A stretch of 64,000 nt of DNA from Duganella lactea. GTDB lineage: Bacteria; Pseudomonadota; Gammaproteobacteria; Burkholderiales; Burkholderiaceae_D. Position numbers and translations under genes: made by a program. The notes beneath the pieces were generated by a model that was not told the origin of the DNA, ran no database searches, and saw nothing but the letters and a program-made list of their open reading frames with translations. Below, piece by piece: positions 17,890-28,401 of this stretch (position 1 is the first letter of the stretch; each line of letters begins with the position of its first letter). The stretch is taken from NCBI RefSeq assembly GCF_009857505.1, contig NZ_WWCP01000021.1:28798-92797 (forward strand), in the 5' to 3' direction.

Positions 17890-20286
17890 TTAGCGGCCAT
17901 GCCAATAGCGGGCGCTGCTGGCGCGGTAGGCGCTGACGTCAATCGTCTCGCCGAACTCCAGCGTGATGGCGCCTAATTGATCGGTACGGTAGCGCTGGAT
18001 CTGCATGGCGCCGTAGCGGTCGTAGACTTCCTGCTTGGGATGGCGGTAGCGGTTGCGGTATCCAACTTGGAAAATGGCGGCCTGCGGCTTGACCGCCAAC
18101 AGGAAGCCGTGCGACGAACTGGTGCCACTGCCATGGTGCGGCGCCAGCAACACGTCGGCCCGCAACCGGGCGGCGTCGCGCGCCAGCAATTGCGCCTCCT
18201 GCGCCGCCTCGATATCGCCGGGCAGCAAGATGGACTTGCCGTTGGCCGTGATTTTCAGCGTGCAGCCGCGCGCGTTGGGTTTGAGCGCGGCGTCGGCGTA
18301 GCTGGACGACAGCGGATGCAGGATCTCGAAGCGGATGCCGTCCCAGATCCAGTGCTGGCCGGCGGCGCAGTGCACATGCTGGCGCGCCGCCCGTGCAATC
18401 GCGTGCTGCGGCGACAGCGACGACAGCACCCAGCCGGTGGGCATGCCGTCCAGTATCGTCAACGCGCCGCCGGAATGGTCGACATCGCTGTGCGAGACAA
18501 TCAGCCCGTCCAGCGCCCCGATGCCGCGTGCCCGCAGGTACGGCAATACGATCCGGTTGCCGGCGTTGGATTCGGGACTGTAGGTCGGACCGGCGTCGTA
18601 CAACAACCGGTGATGGCGGGTTTCGATCAGCAGCGCCATGCCCTGCCCCACGTCGAACGCGGTCACGGTCATGCGCCCAGGTGACGGATGGGAGGATTCG
18701 GCCGCCAGCAGCGGTATCCAGGTCGCCAGGCCGAGCCAGCGCGCTGGCCACCCGCGCGGAGCCAGCAGCCAGAGCGTCCCCAGCATCGCCCAGCAGAACA
18801 GCCAGAAAGGCGGCATCGGCGCGCGCCATACGGCATAGCGTATGGCGCTGAACCAATGCAGGCAATCGGCCAGCACCGCCACCAGCCAGTGGGCCAGGCC
18901 CAGCACAGGGACGCACAGCGTCTGCGGCAACATGCTGCCCACCAACGCCAGCGGCGTAACGACGAGGCTGATTAACGGAATCGCCACCGCGTTGGCCAAC
19001 GGGCTGATCAAAGAGACCTGGCCAAACAACAGCAGCGTGATCGGCACCAGTCCCAGCGTCACCACATACTGCGTGTACACGCCGACGCGCAACGTCTGCC
19101 GGAAATGCTCACGCGCGGTCGGCGGCAGCGCATGCGACCCCGGCGTGGTCCGTCCAAGCGTCGCGTACAAAATAATCGCCACCGCGCCGAAAGACAGCCA
19201 GAAGCCGGGCCACAGCAACGCCCAGGGATCCAGCAGCACCACCACACCGAGCGCGGTGCACAGCACATGCGAAATGCTGGTCAGCCGGTTCAGCCACAGC
19301 GCGGCGGCCACCACCATCAGCATGTACAGCGTGCGCTGCGCGGGCACGCCAAATCCCGCCAGCAGCACATACAGCAAGGCCACAGTCGCGCCCGCCAATG
19401 CCGCCACTTTCTGCGCCGGCAAGCGCAGCGGCCATTGCGCCCGCGTAAATAACGACCGCCGCCATAAGTTGAAGGCCAGTAATGCGAACAAACCGGCCAC
19501 CATGGTGATGTGTAATCCGGAAATGGAGATCAAGTGTCCGATGCCCGTGCGGTTGAACACCTGCCAGTCCGTCTGGTCGATGCCACGCTGGTCGCCCACC
19601 ACCAGCGCCACGATCACGCCGGCATAGGGCTTGCCGGGCAGCGCCGCCAGAATCCGTTCGCGCAACGCCGCGCGGCTACGTTCCACCACATTGCCTGCGC
19701 TGACGACAAAGCCATCCAGCCGCCGGTTGTCCCGCGCCATGCGCACATAGCCGGTCGCGCGCAAGTGCTGCTCCAGCAGCCATGCCTCATAGTCAAAACC
19801 GTAGGGATTGGCGTTGCCATGCGGACGTTGCAGTCGCACGGTGAGCTGCCAGCGCTCGCCGGGCCGCACCTCCGGCACATCACTGACCTGATCGCGATAG
19901 CCCGAATACCAAGACAGCGCGATGCGTGGCGGCACGGCCACGTCGGCGCTCTCCACGGCAAAGTTAAAGCGCACTCCCTGCGCAAAGCGATACGGCAGAT
20001 TGTCGATGATGCCGACCACCGTGATGTCGCGCCCCTCATCGGCGGCGGCCAGTTGCGGCGTCAACGCCAGATGCGCCAGCCACGCGGCCCACACAAAGCC
20101 GAGCGCCACACCGGCCAGCAAGGCCACCGCCACGCGCACACCACGCACGTACCGGACCCAGCGCAACAGCACCAGCACGGCAACGACGCCAGCCGTCACC
20201 GCGCCCATCACGGCCAGCGACGGCAAGCTCGCCTGCATCTGCAAACCCGCCGCCCCTGACGCAAAACCGATCACCGCTATCCGCAT
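17890..20286 (-). CDS. comEC: DNA internalisation competence protein ComEC/Rec2
   Basis: 798 residues from the ATG at 20286, preceded by AGGAGG seven bases upstream; an ATG 30 bases earlier lacks this. The N-terminal membrane segments and DUF4131-like domain (about 1-190) are followed by the polytopic Competence domain with GIGHLISISGLHITMVAGL near residue 235. The C-terminal metallo-beta-lactamase-like domain has VSHSDVDHSGG (about 600) and LLAPHHGSGTSSS. It forms the inner-membrane channel for single-stranded DNA uptake and may degrade the other strand. In relatives it adjoins tatD-lolD-lolC; here a TonB receptor and a membrane-protein gene intervene. Confidence 0.92.
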   Translation of the reverse strand: MRIAVIGFASGAAGLQMQASLPSLAVMGAVTAGVVAVLVLLRWVRYVRGVRVAVALLAGVALGFVWAAWLAHLALTPQLAAADEGRDITVVGIIDNLPYRFAQGVRFNFAVESADVAVPPRIALSWYSGYRDQVSDVPEVRPGERWQLTVRLQRPHGNANPYGFDYEAWLLEQHLRATGYVRMARDNRRLDGFVVSAGNVVERSRAALRERILAALPGKPYAGVIVALVVGDQRGIDQTDWQVFNRTGIGHLISISGLHITMVAGLFALLAFNLWRRSLFTRAQWPLRLPAQKVAALAGATVALLYVLLAGFGVPAQRTLYMLMVVAAALWLNRLTSISHVLCTALGVVVLLDPWALLWPGFWLSFGAVAIILYATLGRTTPGSHALPPTAREHFRQTLRVGVYTQYVVTLGLVPITLLLFGQVSLISPLANAVAIPLISLVVTPLALVGSMLPQTLCVPVLGLAHWLVAVLADCLHWFSAIRYAVWRAPMPPFWLFCWAMLGTLWLLAPRGWPARWLGLATWIPLLAAESSHPSPGRMTVTAFDVGQGMALLIETRHHRLLYDAGPTYSPESNAGNRIVLPYLRARGIGALDGLIVSHSDVDHSGGALTILDGMPTGWVLSSLSPQHAIARAARQHVHCAAGQHWIWDGIRFEILHPLSSSYADAALKPNARGCTLKITANGKSILLPGDIEAAQEAQLLARDAARLRADVLLAPHHGSGTSSSHGFLLAVKPQAAIFQVGYRNRYRHPKQEVYDRYGAMQIQRYRTDQLGAITLEFGETIDVSAYRASSARYWHGR

Positions 20287-20407
20287 CGCACCACCTCCTG
20301 CGGCGATACTACGCAAACCAGCACGACGGCAGGCTGGCGCGCTGCCGTCGTTTGATGCGGATCAGATCAGCATTACAGGATGGCCGTCAAAAGCACCATC
20401 CGCCAGA

Positions 20408-23374
20408 TTAAAACGTGAAGCGTACACCGGCGCGATACATGCGGCCCAACACATCGTACAGCGATGGATTGAGACCGTACCCGACGTTCGGGCCGGGCGC
20501 GGTGGACGAATCGCGGTTGGTCAGGTTATCGACCTTGGCGTAGGCGGTGATGTGGTCAGAGACCTTGTAGGTGGCGCCCAGATCGAAATACGTCGCGCCC
20601 TTCATCTGGTTGTTGTCAATGGTCGGATGGATCGCCGTCGCGACCGGGCAGCCGCTCTTGCACTCGATGTACTCGTTGCTGTAGACACCGTTGCTGACCC
20701 AACGCTCGGTCAACGTCACGTTGATGCGGTCGGTGGTCCAGGCCTGCGTAGCCAACACTTTCCAGCGCGGCGTGGCGCCGAGGTTGACGCCCGCGCTCTG
20801 AATCGGAATCGTCCCTGGCACACCAGGATCGGTGATGTTGTCGATGGTGTGCGTGGCCAGCGCGCGCACGGTGAACATGCCCGGCAGGCCCAATGAGGCC
20901 AGGCTGCCACGGTACGAGGTCTCGATGTCAAAGCCCTTCAGCTTGAGCGAGGCCAGATTGAACTGCTGCAAACGCACGTAGTTATTCGTCGGCACCGGGC
21001 TGTTGAGCAGCATGGCCGCGCACATGTCCTGCCGGCCGGCATCGCACAAGTCGACTTCCTGCTGCAGGCCCAGCGTCGAAATCACGTCCCCCACCTTGAT
21101 CTGATAGTAATCAAACGAGGCGCTGAAGCCCGGCGCCCAGCTCGGTTGCGTGAGGACGACACCCAACTCCGTGCTGCGCGCGACCTCCGGCCTGAGCGCG
21201 GTATTGCCGACCACCTGCTGCTGCACCGTCAGCGTGGTGCCGTTGTGGTTGACCGTGTTGTTGGTGATCACCACCGGCGCGAACAGCTCGCTCAGATTGG
21301 GCGCGCGCACGTCGCGCGAGGTCACCGCGCGCAGGCGCAGGCCATCTATCGTGGTCTTCCAGGTGCCGCCCAGCTTCCACGTCTTGGCGTTGCCGGCGGT
21401 GCTGTAGCTGGTGCCCCGACCCGCGACGTTCAGGTTGGCCTCGCCCAGCGCGGTCGTCTTGAACAACGGCAGATTGGCTTCCAGATAGCCTTCGCGGACC
21501 GAATACGAGCCCTGGCCGTTGTGATAATTGCCGGCGAACCAGTTCGATCCGGACGTCACATTCAACAGCGGATCGGCCGGGTAAGCGGCCGAATTGGGGC
21601 TGTCCGGCGTGACGCCGTTGCCGTAGGGATCAGCACGCACCGAGTAGGCTTCCTTGCGATACTCCAGACCGGCGGCGATGGCCAGCGGCCCCGCCCACAG
21701 CGCCATCGGCTCGCCGCTGATGTTGAAGCTGGCAACGTCCTGGGTCTGGCGCGTATGCTGTTGCGGGCCTTGCGACGGCATCACGTATGCCAGCGCGCCC
21801 GTGCTTTGCGTCACATTGCCGATGATGTTGAGCGGCTGGCAGCCGGAGTTGCGCGCGATCATGCTGCGGCAGACGATACTGCCGTCGGGCAGCCTGATGG
21901 CGTCGATGGCGGCCGTGTAGCGCGGCGACAGCGTGATGTTTTTCACGAACAGGTCGGTGTGGTTGACGCCCCGCTGGTAGTAGCTATTGTACGACCAACT
22001 CGTGCCGGCGGCGTCGAAACTGCCATCGGCGCCGATCACATAGCGTTCCTGGCGGCGGCGCGGTTCCACGCTGATGTTATTGGGGAAATTGGCGTTGCCG
22101 GTGCCGTACTGGAAGCTGGTGATGTTGTTGGCCGCGCAGGCCGACTGGATCGACGCCGGCAGGAACGGATTGTCGCACTGGATGGTCAGGTTGGCGTTTT
22201 TCGGCGCGCCGGCATTGGGCGTGTTCTGCGAATTGACCTCGGCCACGTTGACCGTCATGAAGAGCTCATGATTCGGAGTGAGCGCATAGCTGAGGCGGGT
22301 GTAGAAGTTCTCGCGCTTGAGCGCCGAGGCCAGGCTGGTGCTGTTACCCGACGTGCCCGACAGGTCGCCGCCCACGCAGAACGGACTGATACAGCCGCTA
22401 ACGCCGCCTTTGCCATCCGGCACGCCATTCGAGCCGTAGTTGAACTTGTACGGCACGCCGCCGTCGCCGAAGGCCGTGCCCTGCAACGGACCGGAGGTGA
22501 TCAGGCCGTAGCGGTTGTACTGATAAGGCTGGGCGTTGCGGATGTCATACATCTGCGGCTTGCCATCGGTGGTCTGGGACAACGGACGAATCTGGAACGC
22601 CGGCGCATTGAAGGCGGTACGTCCGTTCGGACCGGGATCGTTTCCAAAACCGTGCGCAGGAACCCCGTCTTCCTTGCTGTATTCGCCACTGACCACGACA
22701 TGCAGCCGGTCGTCGAGGAAACCACGGCCCCAGGCCAACTGCAAAGTGTTGTTTTTATCATCGGCATAGGTGGTCTGGCCATGCTCGACGTTGGCTTTGA
22801 AGCCGGTGAATTTCTTGTCGGTGATGAAATTGACCACACCGCCAATCGCGTCCGACCCATACGAGGCCGAAGCGCCGCCGGTCACCACATCGACGCGCTT
22901 GACCAGCAATTGCGGGAACTGGCTGACGTCGGTCACGCCGGTCACGTTGGCCGGCACCACACGCTGGCCGTCGATCAGCGTCAATGTGCGGAACGCGCCG
23001 AGGCCGCGCAGGCTGAGCGCGCTCAAGCCCTGCATGCCGCTCGACGTGCTGTAGGTCAGCACCGAACTGCCGGAGCTGCCCTGCAACGCCGGCAACTGGG
23101 CGATGGTGGTGAAGATGTTCGGCTGGGCGTTCTTTTCGATATCGTCGCTGGTCAGCGTGGTGGTCGGCGTCGGCTGGTTGTAACCACGCGACGAAATACG
23201 CGAACCGGTCACCATCACCACGTGATCTTCGGGTTTGGGCTCGGGGGCCGCTTCCTGCGCCCACACGGATGCAGCGCCGATCAGGCCGGCGCCGAGCATG
23301 ACGGCGGTCGACAACTTCAGACGCAGGGCGTATCGGGGCGGGGCCGCAACGCGGTGGCCGGTGTGAATGTTCAT
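20408..23374 (-). CDS. TonB-dependent outer-membrane receptor
   Basis: 988 residues. The signal peptide ends near ASVWAQE. The plug domain starts at VVMVTGSRISSRGYNQPTPTTTLTSDDI and includes the IGGVVNFITDKKF segment. The remainder is an alternating beta-barrel ending in GVRFTF with terminal Phe, the outer-membrane insertion signal. It matches the large receptor class common in Oxalobacteraceae and Caulobacter/Xanthomonas-type bacteria, often for oligosaccharides, peptides or siderophores. No FecIR pair or transporter lies next to it, so the ligand is unknown. A strong CAGGAGACAG site precedes the ATG. Confidence 0.9.
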   Translation of the reverse strand: MNIHTGHRVAAPPRYALRLKLSTAVMLGAGLIGAASVWAQEAAPEPKPEDHVVMVTGSRISSRGYNQPTPTTTLTSDDIEKNAQPNIFTTIAQLPALQGSSGSSVLTYSTSSGMQGLSALSLRGLGAFRTLTLIDGQRVVPANVTGVTDVSQFPQLLVKRVDVVTGGASASYGSDAIGGVVNFITDKKFTGFKANVEHGQTTYADDKNNTLQLAWGRGFLDDRLHVVVSGEYSKEDGVPAHGFGNDPGPNGRTAFNAPAFQIRPLSQTTDGKPQMYDIRNAQPYQYNRYGLITSGPLQGTAFGDGGVPYKFNYGSNGVPDGKGGVSGCISPFCVGGDLSGTSGNSTSLASALKRENFYTRLSYALTPNHELFMTVNVAEVNSQNTPNAGAPKNANLTIQCDNPFLPASIQSACAANNITSFQYGTGNANFPNNISVEPRRRQERYVIGADGSFDAAGTSWSYNSYYQRGVNHTDLFVKNITLSPRYTAAIDAIRLPDGSIVCRSMIARNSGCQPLNIIGNVTQSTGALAYVMPSQGPQQHTRQTQDVASFNISGEPMALWAGPLAIAAGLEYRKEAYSVRADPYGNGVTPDSPNSAAYPADPLLNVTSGSNWFAGNYHNGQGSYSVREGYLEANLPLFKTTALGEANLNVAGRGTSYSTAGNAKTWKLGGTWKTTIDGLRLRAVTSRDVRAPNLSELFAPVVITNNTVNHNGTTLTVQQQVVGNTALRPEVARSTELGVVLTQPSWAPGFSASFDYYQIKVGDVISTLGLQQEVDLCDAGRQDMCAAMLLNSPVPTNNYVRLQQFNLASLKLKGFDIETSYRGSLASLGLPGMFTVRALATHTIDNITDPGVPGTIPIQSAGVNLGATPRWKVLATQAWTTDRINVTLTERWVSNGVYSNEYIECKSGCPVATAIHPTIDNNQMKGATYFDLGATYKVSDHITAYAKVDNLTNRDSSTAPGPNVGYGLNPSLYDVLGRMYRAGVRFTF

Positions 23375-23520
23375 TCTGTCTCCTGTGGGATTTTTTAGCG
23401 CAGCTTGCTGCTGCTGTGAGCCAGCTTATGAAATTCACAATCAACGATCCAATCTTTTTTTTGCGCCCACTGATACCGTTTTGCGTATCGTCGAAAAGAA
23501 ACCGACGCCGCCAGCCGGGG

Positions 23521-25290
23521 TCACCGGGTCGGCGTCACCCGGCACAGCTGATACATATAGGTCCGGCTACCCACCGCTGCCGGATAAGCCCCGCAACTGG
23601 CCACATCTAAACTGAGGCCGTTGTTCGCCAGATGCGCGGCCGCCGCGTCCGCAATCGCACGGTTTGGCGTGGCCAGATCGATGTTGCGATATGGCTGCGG
23701 CAACTCCAGCGTGCACCCGCCGGACGGCAAGCGGCGCAGATCGGCCTGCAAGCGGATATGCCGCCCCAGCCATTCCAGTTTTGCGCAGCCGGACGCATCC
23801 GCGGTCCAGCCCAGCCATTCCGCCGCGTCCAGCTTGTTTTGCAGCGAGTCTTGCTTTTCGTTCTTGACGGCGCCCAGCAGCGCGTAATGCGGCCCCTTGC
23901 GTTCCGCCACCGCCTGCCGTATGCGTTGCCGCCACGCCGCCGATTCCGGGAAGCCCATGTCGATGCCGATGAACTTCAGCTGCGCCGGCAACAGCGTCAC
24001 CAGCCACGACATCGGCGGTTCCGGTTGCGCGATGAACACCACGCTCTGTTCCGGCTGCGAAAACGCCGGCACCTCGGCGCTGAAGTTATGCTCGCCCCAG
24101 GCGGCATTGCCCCACTTCGGCGTCGGGAAGGCATACACCAGCAGGAGCGCCAGCGTGACGCCGGCCAGCCGATTGACGGCTTTCTCCGACACGCCGATGC
24201 TGTGCCATAACAGCCAGACCGCCAGCGGCACCAGCAATTCCAGCGCAATCAGGTAGCGATAGATGCTGAACATCCGCATCCACACCAGGTACGCCAAGGC
24301 AAAGAACAGCAGGAAGAAGACAGCGCGTCCATCGAGCGTAACGCGGCCCCCACCACGCAGGCGGCGCAGCACAGCCGCGACCGAGGCCGCCGCGAACAGC
24401 ACATACACCACCGCCCACATGCCGAGCCGGTGCGCCACTTCCGTTACCCGATGCCAATCCTGCGCGAAAACGAACGGCCAGATCAGATACTCGACCCAGT
24501 TCTTCGGACGGAAATACGTATCGATCACGCCACTCTCCACCGCCCAAGGGCTGTGGAAGATGTCATTAAATTGCGGGAAGGTCGGATTGCCGAACAGCTG
24601 CCACATCTTGACGAACCACCAGCCGCCGGTCAGCGCCATGCCGGCAAGCACGCCGATGCCGAATACAAAGGCCAGAGCGATGCGGCGATGCCAGATCAGC
24701 GGCACGCCCAGACAAGCCAGACACAGTGCCACGGCGTACAAGGCATTGGTCAGCTTCAGGCCGGTTCCCAGCCCGAGCAACAGGCCGGCAACCAGCGCCG
24801 CCACCAGTGTCCTGCCGCCCCAGGCCAGCAACGCGTCCCAGCGCGACAACATCACGTATAGCCCGCCGAGCACCAGCAGCGCGGTCAGGTTGTCGCCCAT
24901 GGTGTTACCCAGCTCGCCACGGAAACCGGGGCCCAGCACGCCGGCCAACGCCAGCCACAGCGGCCAGTGTGTGCCGGCAGAACGGCCCAGCAGTCGCCGA
25001 CCGATGCCCAGCAACAGCACGAAATTCAAGCCGTGCAAGGCGCCCATGACAAAACCGGTGACCCACGGCGGCAGCACCCGGTTCAAGCCGTAGTACAGCA
25101 GGTCGATGGTGGGATTGAAATAGGTCTGGAAGCGCGCCGGCGCCAGGTCATGGCCGATGCGTTCATTCAGCAGCGCGTAGACATTGTAGACATGGTAATT
25201 GCGCAGGTCCCAATTGTCGTCCTGGCCGAAGATGATCGCGACCAGCCCAAACAGGACGGGAACGAGAATTGCCGCAATGCGTGAATTCAT
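23521..25290 (-). CDS. polytopic membrane protein, GT-C glycosyltransferase-like
   Basis: 589 residues with about ten hydrophobic segments in the first 400 and a soluble C-terminal domain of about 180. The first extracytoplasmic loop holds DDNWDLRNYHVYNVYALLNERI, with acidic residues just after segment 1, as in GT-C enzymes that use polyprenyl-phosphate sugars. The C-terminal part has paired cysteines (ASGCAKL, SGGCTLEL, ASCGAY, QLCR), suggesting disulfides. The catalytic assignment is inference; I do not recognise a named family. Its own promoter is visible at 25318-25346. It interrupts the usual comEC-tatD adjacency together with the TonB receptor. Confidence 0.65.
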   Translation of the reverse strand: MNSRIAAILVPVLFGLVAIIFGQDDNWDLRNYHVYNVYALLNERIGHDLAPARFQTYFNPTIDLLYYGLNRVLPPWVTGFVMGALHGLNFVLLLGIGRRLLGRSAGTHWPLWLALAGVLGPGFRGELGNTMGDNLTALLVLGGLYVMLSRWDALLAWGGRTLVAALVAGLLLGLGTGLKLTNALYAVALCLACLGVPLIWHRRIALAFVFGIGVLAGMALTGGWWFVKMWQLFGNPTFPQFNDIFHSPWAVESGVIDTYFRPKNWVEYLIWPFVFAQDWHRVTEVAHRLGMWAVVYVLFAAASVAAVLRRLRGGGRVTLDGRAVFFLLFFALAYLVWMRMFSIYRYLIALELLVPLAVWLLWHSIGVSEKAVNRLAGVTLALLLVYAFPTPKWGNAAWGEHNFSAEVPAFSQPEQSVVFIAQPEPPMSWLVTLLPAQLKFIGIDMGFPESAAWRQRIRQAVAERKGPHYALLGAVKNEKQDSLQNKLDAAEWLGWTADASGCAKLEWLGRHIRLQADLRRLPSGGCTLELPQPYRNIDLATPNRAIADAAAAHLANNGLSLDVASCGAYPAAVGSRTYMYQLCRVTPTR

Positions 25291-25317
25291 ATGGGCCTAA
25301 ACAGAAACGAGGCCGAC

Positions 25318-25346
25318 AGTATAATTCCAGTAAGTAACTTTTGCAA
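25318..25346 (-). promoter_or_regulatory. sigma70-type promoter of the GT-C-like gene
   Basis: On the minus strand TTGCAA (25341-25346), a 17-base spacer, then TATACT (25318-25323), 28 bases before the ATG at 25290. Both hexamers match the consensus well. Confidence 0.6.
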
Positions 25347-25383
25347 AAAGATCAAGGCGGACGGCACGAGGCCGCCGTGTCGA

Positions 25384-26184
25384 TTACCCGAGGGCCGCCG
25401 CAAGGCGCGGCAAGGCCGCCAGTGCATTGGCGCTGGTGGCGGCGGCCACCTGCTCTTCCGGCATACCGCGCAGCGCGGCCAGCACAGCGCCGATGCGCGG
25501 AATCTGGTCCGGGCTGTTGCGGCCTGGATGCACCCAGGCCGGCGAGATGTCGGGCGCATCGGTTTCCAGCACGATGGACGCCAGCGGCAGCTCCGCCGCC
25601 AGACGGCGAATTTGCAGCGCGCGCGTAAAAGTCATGGCGCCGCCGAAACCCAGCTTGAAGCCAAGCTCGATGTAGGCGCGGGCCTGCTGGTCGCTGCCAT
25701 TGAAGGCGTGCGCGATGCCGCCCGCCGGCGCGATCTGCCGCACATGCTTGAGGATCACGTCCTGCGAGCGGCGCACGTGCATCAGCACCGGCAAGCCGAA
25801 TTCGCGGGCGATTTTCAGCTGCTCGCGGAAAAAATGGATTTGCTTCTCGCGCATCGCCGGCTCGGTCAGCATCGGGATGAAGAAGTCGAGGCCGATCTCG
25901 CCCAGCGCCACGAAGCGCGGATCGGCCATGGCGGCGGCGACCCGCTCGCGCAACAGGCGCAGATCGTCCTCTTGCGCTTGCGGCACGTAGATCGGATGGA
26001 TGCCCAGCGCGTAGCTGCCGTTGTCGATGCTTGCCGCCAGTTCGGCGACGATGGAGAAGTTAGCCGTCTCCACCGCCGGAATGACGATCATGCCCACGCC
26101 CTGCCCGCGCGCCTGCGCGGCCTGCGCCACGGACTCGTTGCCGAATTCGTGCGCGTCCAGGTGGCAGTGGGTGTCGATCCACAT
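25384..26184 (-). CDS. TatD-family metal-dependent hydrolase (DNase-like)
   Basis: 266 residues. The metal ligands are HCHLD at residues 6-10, GEIGLDFF (Glu about 94), VLMHVRRSQD, AHAFNGSDQ and VLETDAPDISP, the standard TatD amidohydrolase-fold order. Family members act as 3'-5' exonucleases or D-aminoacyl-tRNA deacylase-like enzymes. It lies four bases downstream of lolD on the same strand, so it is the last gene of a lolC-lolD-tatD transcript. Confidence 0.9.
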   Translation of the reverse strand: MWIDTHCHLDAHEFGNESVAQAAQARGQGVGMIVIPAVETANFSIVAELAASIDNGSYALGIHPIYVPQAQEDDLRLLRERVAAAMADPRFVALGEIGLDFFIPMLTEPAMREKQIHFFREQLKIAREFGLPVLMHVRRSQDVILKHVRQIAPAGGIAHAFNGSDQQARAYIELGFKLGFGGAMTFTRALQIRRLAAELPLASIVLETDAPDISPAWVHPGRNSPDQIPRIGAVLAALRGMPEEQVAAATSANALAALPRLAAALG

Positions 26185-26188
26185 CGGA

Positions 26189-26884
26189 TCAGCCCTCGTC
26201 CGCCTGCAATCCCTGGTCGGTCACGCGCAGCACGCGGTCGCATCGACGCGCCAGTTCGATGTCGTGGGTGACGATGACAAACGCCGTACCCAAGGTGCGC
26301 GACAGTTCCAGCATCAGGTCGAAGATCTGCTGCGCGGTGGCGTGGTCCAGATTGCCGGTCGGCTCATCGGCCAGCACACAGGTTGGCTGCGTGACCAGCG
26401 CGCGCGCCAGCGCCACCCGCTGGCGTTCGCCGCCGGACAGCTCGCCCGGCACGTGCGACACGCGCTTGGCCAGGTTCACACGCTGCAGAACCTGTTGCGC
26501 CGCCGACGTCGCCTCGTCGCGTTTGACGCGGCGTATCATCAGCGGCATCGCCACGTTGTCGAGCGCGCTGAATTCGGGCAGCAAATGGTGGAACTGGTAG
26601 ACGAAGCCCAGCGACTTGTTGCGCAAGTCGCCGCGCGCCGTTTCGCTCAGGCTGGCGAAGTCCTTGCCTTGCAGCGTCACGCTGCCCTTGGTCGGCGTAT
26701 CGAGGCCGCCCAGCAGATGCAGCAGCGTCGACTTGCCGGAGCCGGAAGCGCCGACGATCGCCACGCGCTCGCCACGCCGCACATCGATGTCGATGCCGGA
26801 CAGCACGTTGACCGAATACGCGCCTTGCGTGAAGGTCTTGCCGAGGTTGCGGCAGGACAGGACCACAGGTTCTTGATTACTCAT
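26189..26884 (-). CDS. lolD: lipoprotein-releasing ABC transporter ATPase LolD
   Basis: 231 residues. Walker A is [11 protein letters not shown] (about 41), LolD-type Q-loop [23 protein letters not shown], signature [16 protein letters not shown] and Walker [13 protein letters not shown]. It powers extraction of outer-membrane-destined lipoproteins from the inner membrane. It overlaps the upstream lolC-like gene by eight bases, indicating translational coupling. Confidence 0.94.
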   Translation of the reverse strand: MSNQEPVVLSCRNLGKTFTQGAYSVNVLSGIDIDVRRGERVAIVGASGSGKSTLLHLLGGLDTPTKGSVTLQGKDFASLSETARGDLRNKSLGFVYQFHHLLPEFSALDNVAMPLMIRRVKRDEATSAAQQVLQRVNLAKRVSHVPGELSGGERQRVALARALVTQPTCVLADEPTGNLDHATAQQIFDLMLELSRTLGTAFVIVTHDIELARRCDRVLRVTDQGLQADEG

Positions 26885-28142
26885 AACGCAGCGCCTCCGC
26901 AGGTTTCACACGGGCCGCCCACCAGCTCGGATAGATGGTGGCGACAAACGCCAGCACCACGGCCACGCCGCCAATCTTGAACACATCCGGCCAGCGCAGG
27001 TCGGACGGCACGCTGCTGATGTAGTAAATATCCTTCGACAAGAACTGCACTCCCAATAAATGTTCGATAAACGGCACGATGACGTCGATGTTCAGGGCGA
27101 TCAGCACGCCGCCGCCCACGCCCAGCGCGGTGCCGAGGATGCCGACCAGCGCGCCCTGGATCATGAAAATCTTCATGATCGAGCGCGGCGAGGCGCCCAG
27201 CGTGCGCAGGATGGCGATGTCAGCCTGCTTGTCGGTCACCGTCATCACCAGCGTCGACACCAGGTTGAAGGCGGCGACCGCGATAATCAAGGTCAGGATG
27301 ATGAACATCATGCGCTTTTCGGTCTGTACAGCGGCGAACCAGTTGGCGTTGAGCTTGGACCAGTCGCGCACGAACAGGTCGCCGGACATGGAATTTTTCA
27401 GCTCCTGCGCCACTTGCGGCGCGAGGTGCATGTCTTTCAAGCGCAGACGCAGGCCGGACGGCGCGTCAATCCGCAGCAGCTTTTCGGCGTCGGTCAGGTG
27501 AACGAAGGCCAGCGCCGAATCGAACTCGTTGTGGCCCGCCTCGAAGATGCCGACCACGGTGAACGAGCGCAGACGCGGCAACACGCCGGCCGGCGTCGGC
27601 TGGCCTTGGGCCAGCGCCAGCGTCACCTTCTCGCCCAGGTTGACGCGCAACGCGCGCGCCAGCTCGATACCCAGCACGATGTTGTAGGCGCCCGGTTGCA
27701 GCGCGTTGAAGCTACCGCGCTTGGTCTGTTTGGCGACGTCGGAGACTTGCGGCTCCTGTTCCGGCAACACGCCGCGGATAATGGCCGGACGCAGCACATC
27801 GTCACGCACCAGCATGCCCTGGGTTTCGGCGAACGGCGCGGTGCCGATCACTTCCGGGTTCTTGCGCGCTTCCTGTGCTTCCTGTTGCCAGTTTGGCATC
27901 GAACCGCGGCCGTCGAAGATTTCCACGTGGGCCAACACCGACAACATGCGGTCCGTCACTTCCTTCTGAAAGCCGTTCATCACCGACAGCACGACGATCA
28001 GCGCCGCCACGCCCAGGCCGATGCCGGCCATGGAAATCAGTGAGATAAACGAGATAAAACTATTACGCCCGCTGCGCTTGCCCGCCCGCGTGTAGCGCAG
28101 ACCGACCAGCCATTCGAACGGCAAATTCTTGATAATACTCAT
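26877..28142 (-). CDS. lolC: lipoprotein-releasing permease LolC/LolE
   Basis: 421 residues. It opens with [51 protein letters not shown], the LolC/E N-terminal membrane segment. A periplasmic domain of about 200 residues follows, then three membrane segments with the FtsX motif ([23 protein letters not shown]). Only one permease gene is present; many betaproteobacteria carry this single LolC/E (LolF-like) form. It is the first gene of lolC-lolD-tatD and borders the accessory island. Confidence 0.92.
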   Translation of the reverse strand: MSIIKNLPFEWLVGLRYTRAGKRSGRNSFISFISLISMAGIGLGVAALIVVLSVMNGFQKEVTDRMLSVLAHVEIFDGRGSMPNWQQEAQEARKNPEVIGTAPFAETQGMLVRDDVLRPAIIRGVLPEQEPQVSDVAKQTKRGSFNALQPGAYNIVLGIELARALRVNLGEKVTLALAQGQPTPAGVLPRLRSFTVVGIFEAGHNEFDSALAFVHLTDAEKLLRIDAPSGLRLRLKDMHLAPQVAQELKNSMSGDLFVRDWSKLNANWFAAVQTEKRMMFIILTLIIAVAAFNLVSTLVMTVTDKQADIAILRTLGASPRSIMKIFMIQGALVGILGTALGVGGGVLIALNIDVIVPFIEHLLGVQFLSKDIYYISSVPSDLRWPDVFKIGGVAVVLAFVATIYPSWWAARVKPAEALRYE

Positions 28143-28275
28143 GGGTTCCGGGAGGGATCAAACTTGGTAAGGCCGAAGTGTGCCATACAAACAGGCTTTC
28201 ATGGGTGAAACACCGAACCTTTTACCCGAAAAAACCGTGCCGGACCGACGATAGGCCGGACCTGTCGTTTCAGTA

Positions 28276-28302
28276 AAGAATTATGGGTATTTGTATTTCG
28301 TG
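28276..28302 (+). repeat. left arm of 27-bp imperfect inverted repeat bounding the island
   Basis: The arm contains TGGGTAT (28284-28290) and GTATTTCGTG (28293-28302). It matches the reverse complement of 31954-31980 at 23 of 27 positions, with mismatches at 28278, 28283, 28291 and 28292. The enclosed segment is about 3.7 kb. Confidence 0.7.
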
Positions 28303-28401
28303 TGCGGCCCAGCAAATTTACGCAAAGCGCGTGGCAAGCTTTTCCGAGGAAGCCTGATTACATGCGGTGTTACACTGGTGATAGAGTCTTCACCAAGCTC
28401 A

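Noticed and set aside
21146..23398. 750-codon plus-strand ORF opposite the TonB receptor
   Set aside because: Antisense shadow rich in Arg/Ala/Gly/His with no recognisable domain; the minus-strand receptor has signal peptide, plug and terminal Phe.
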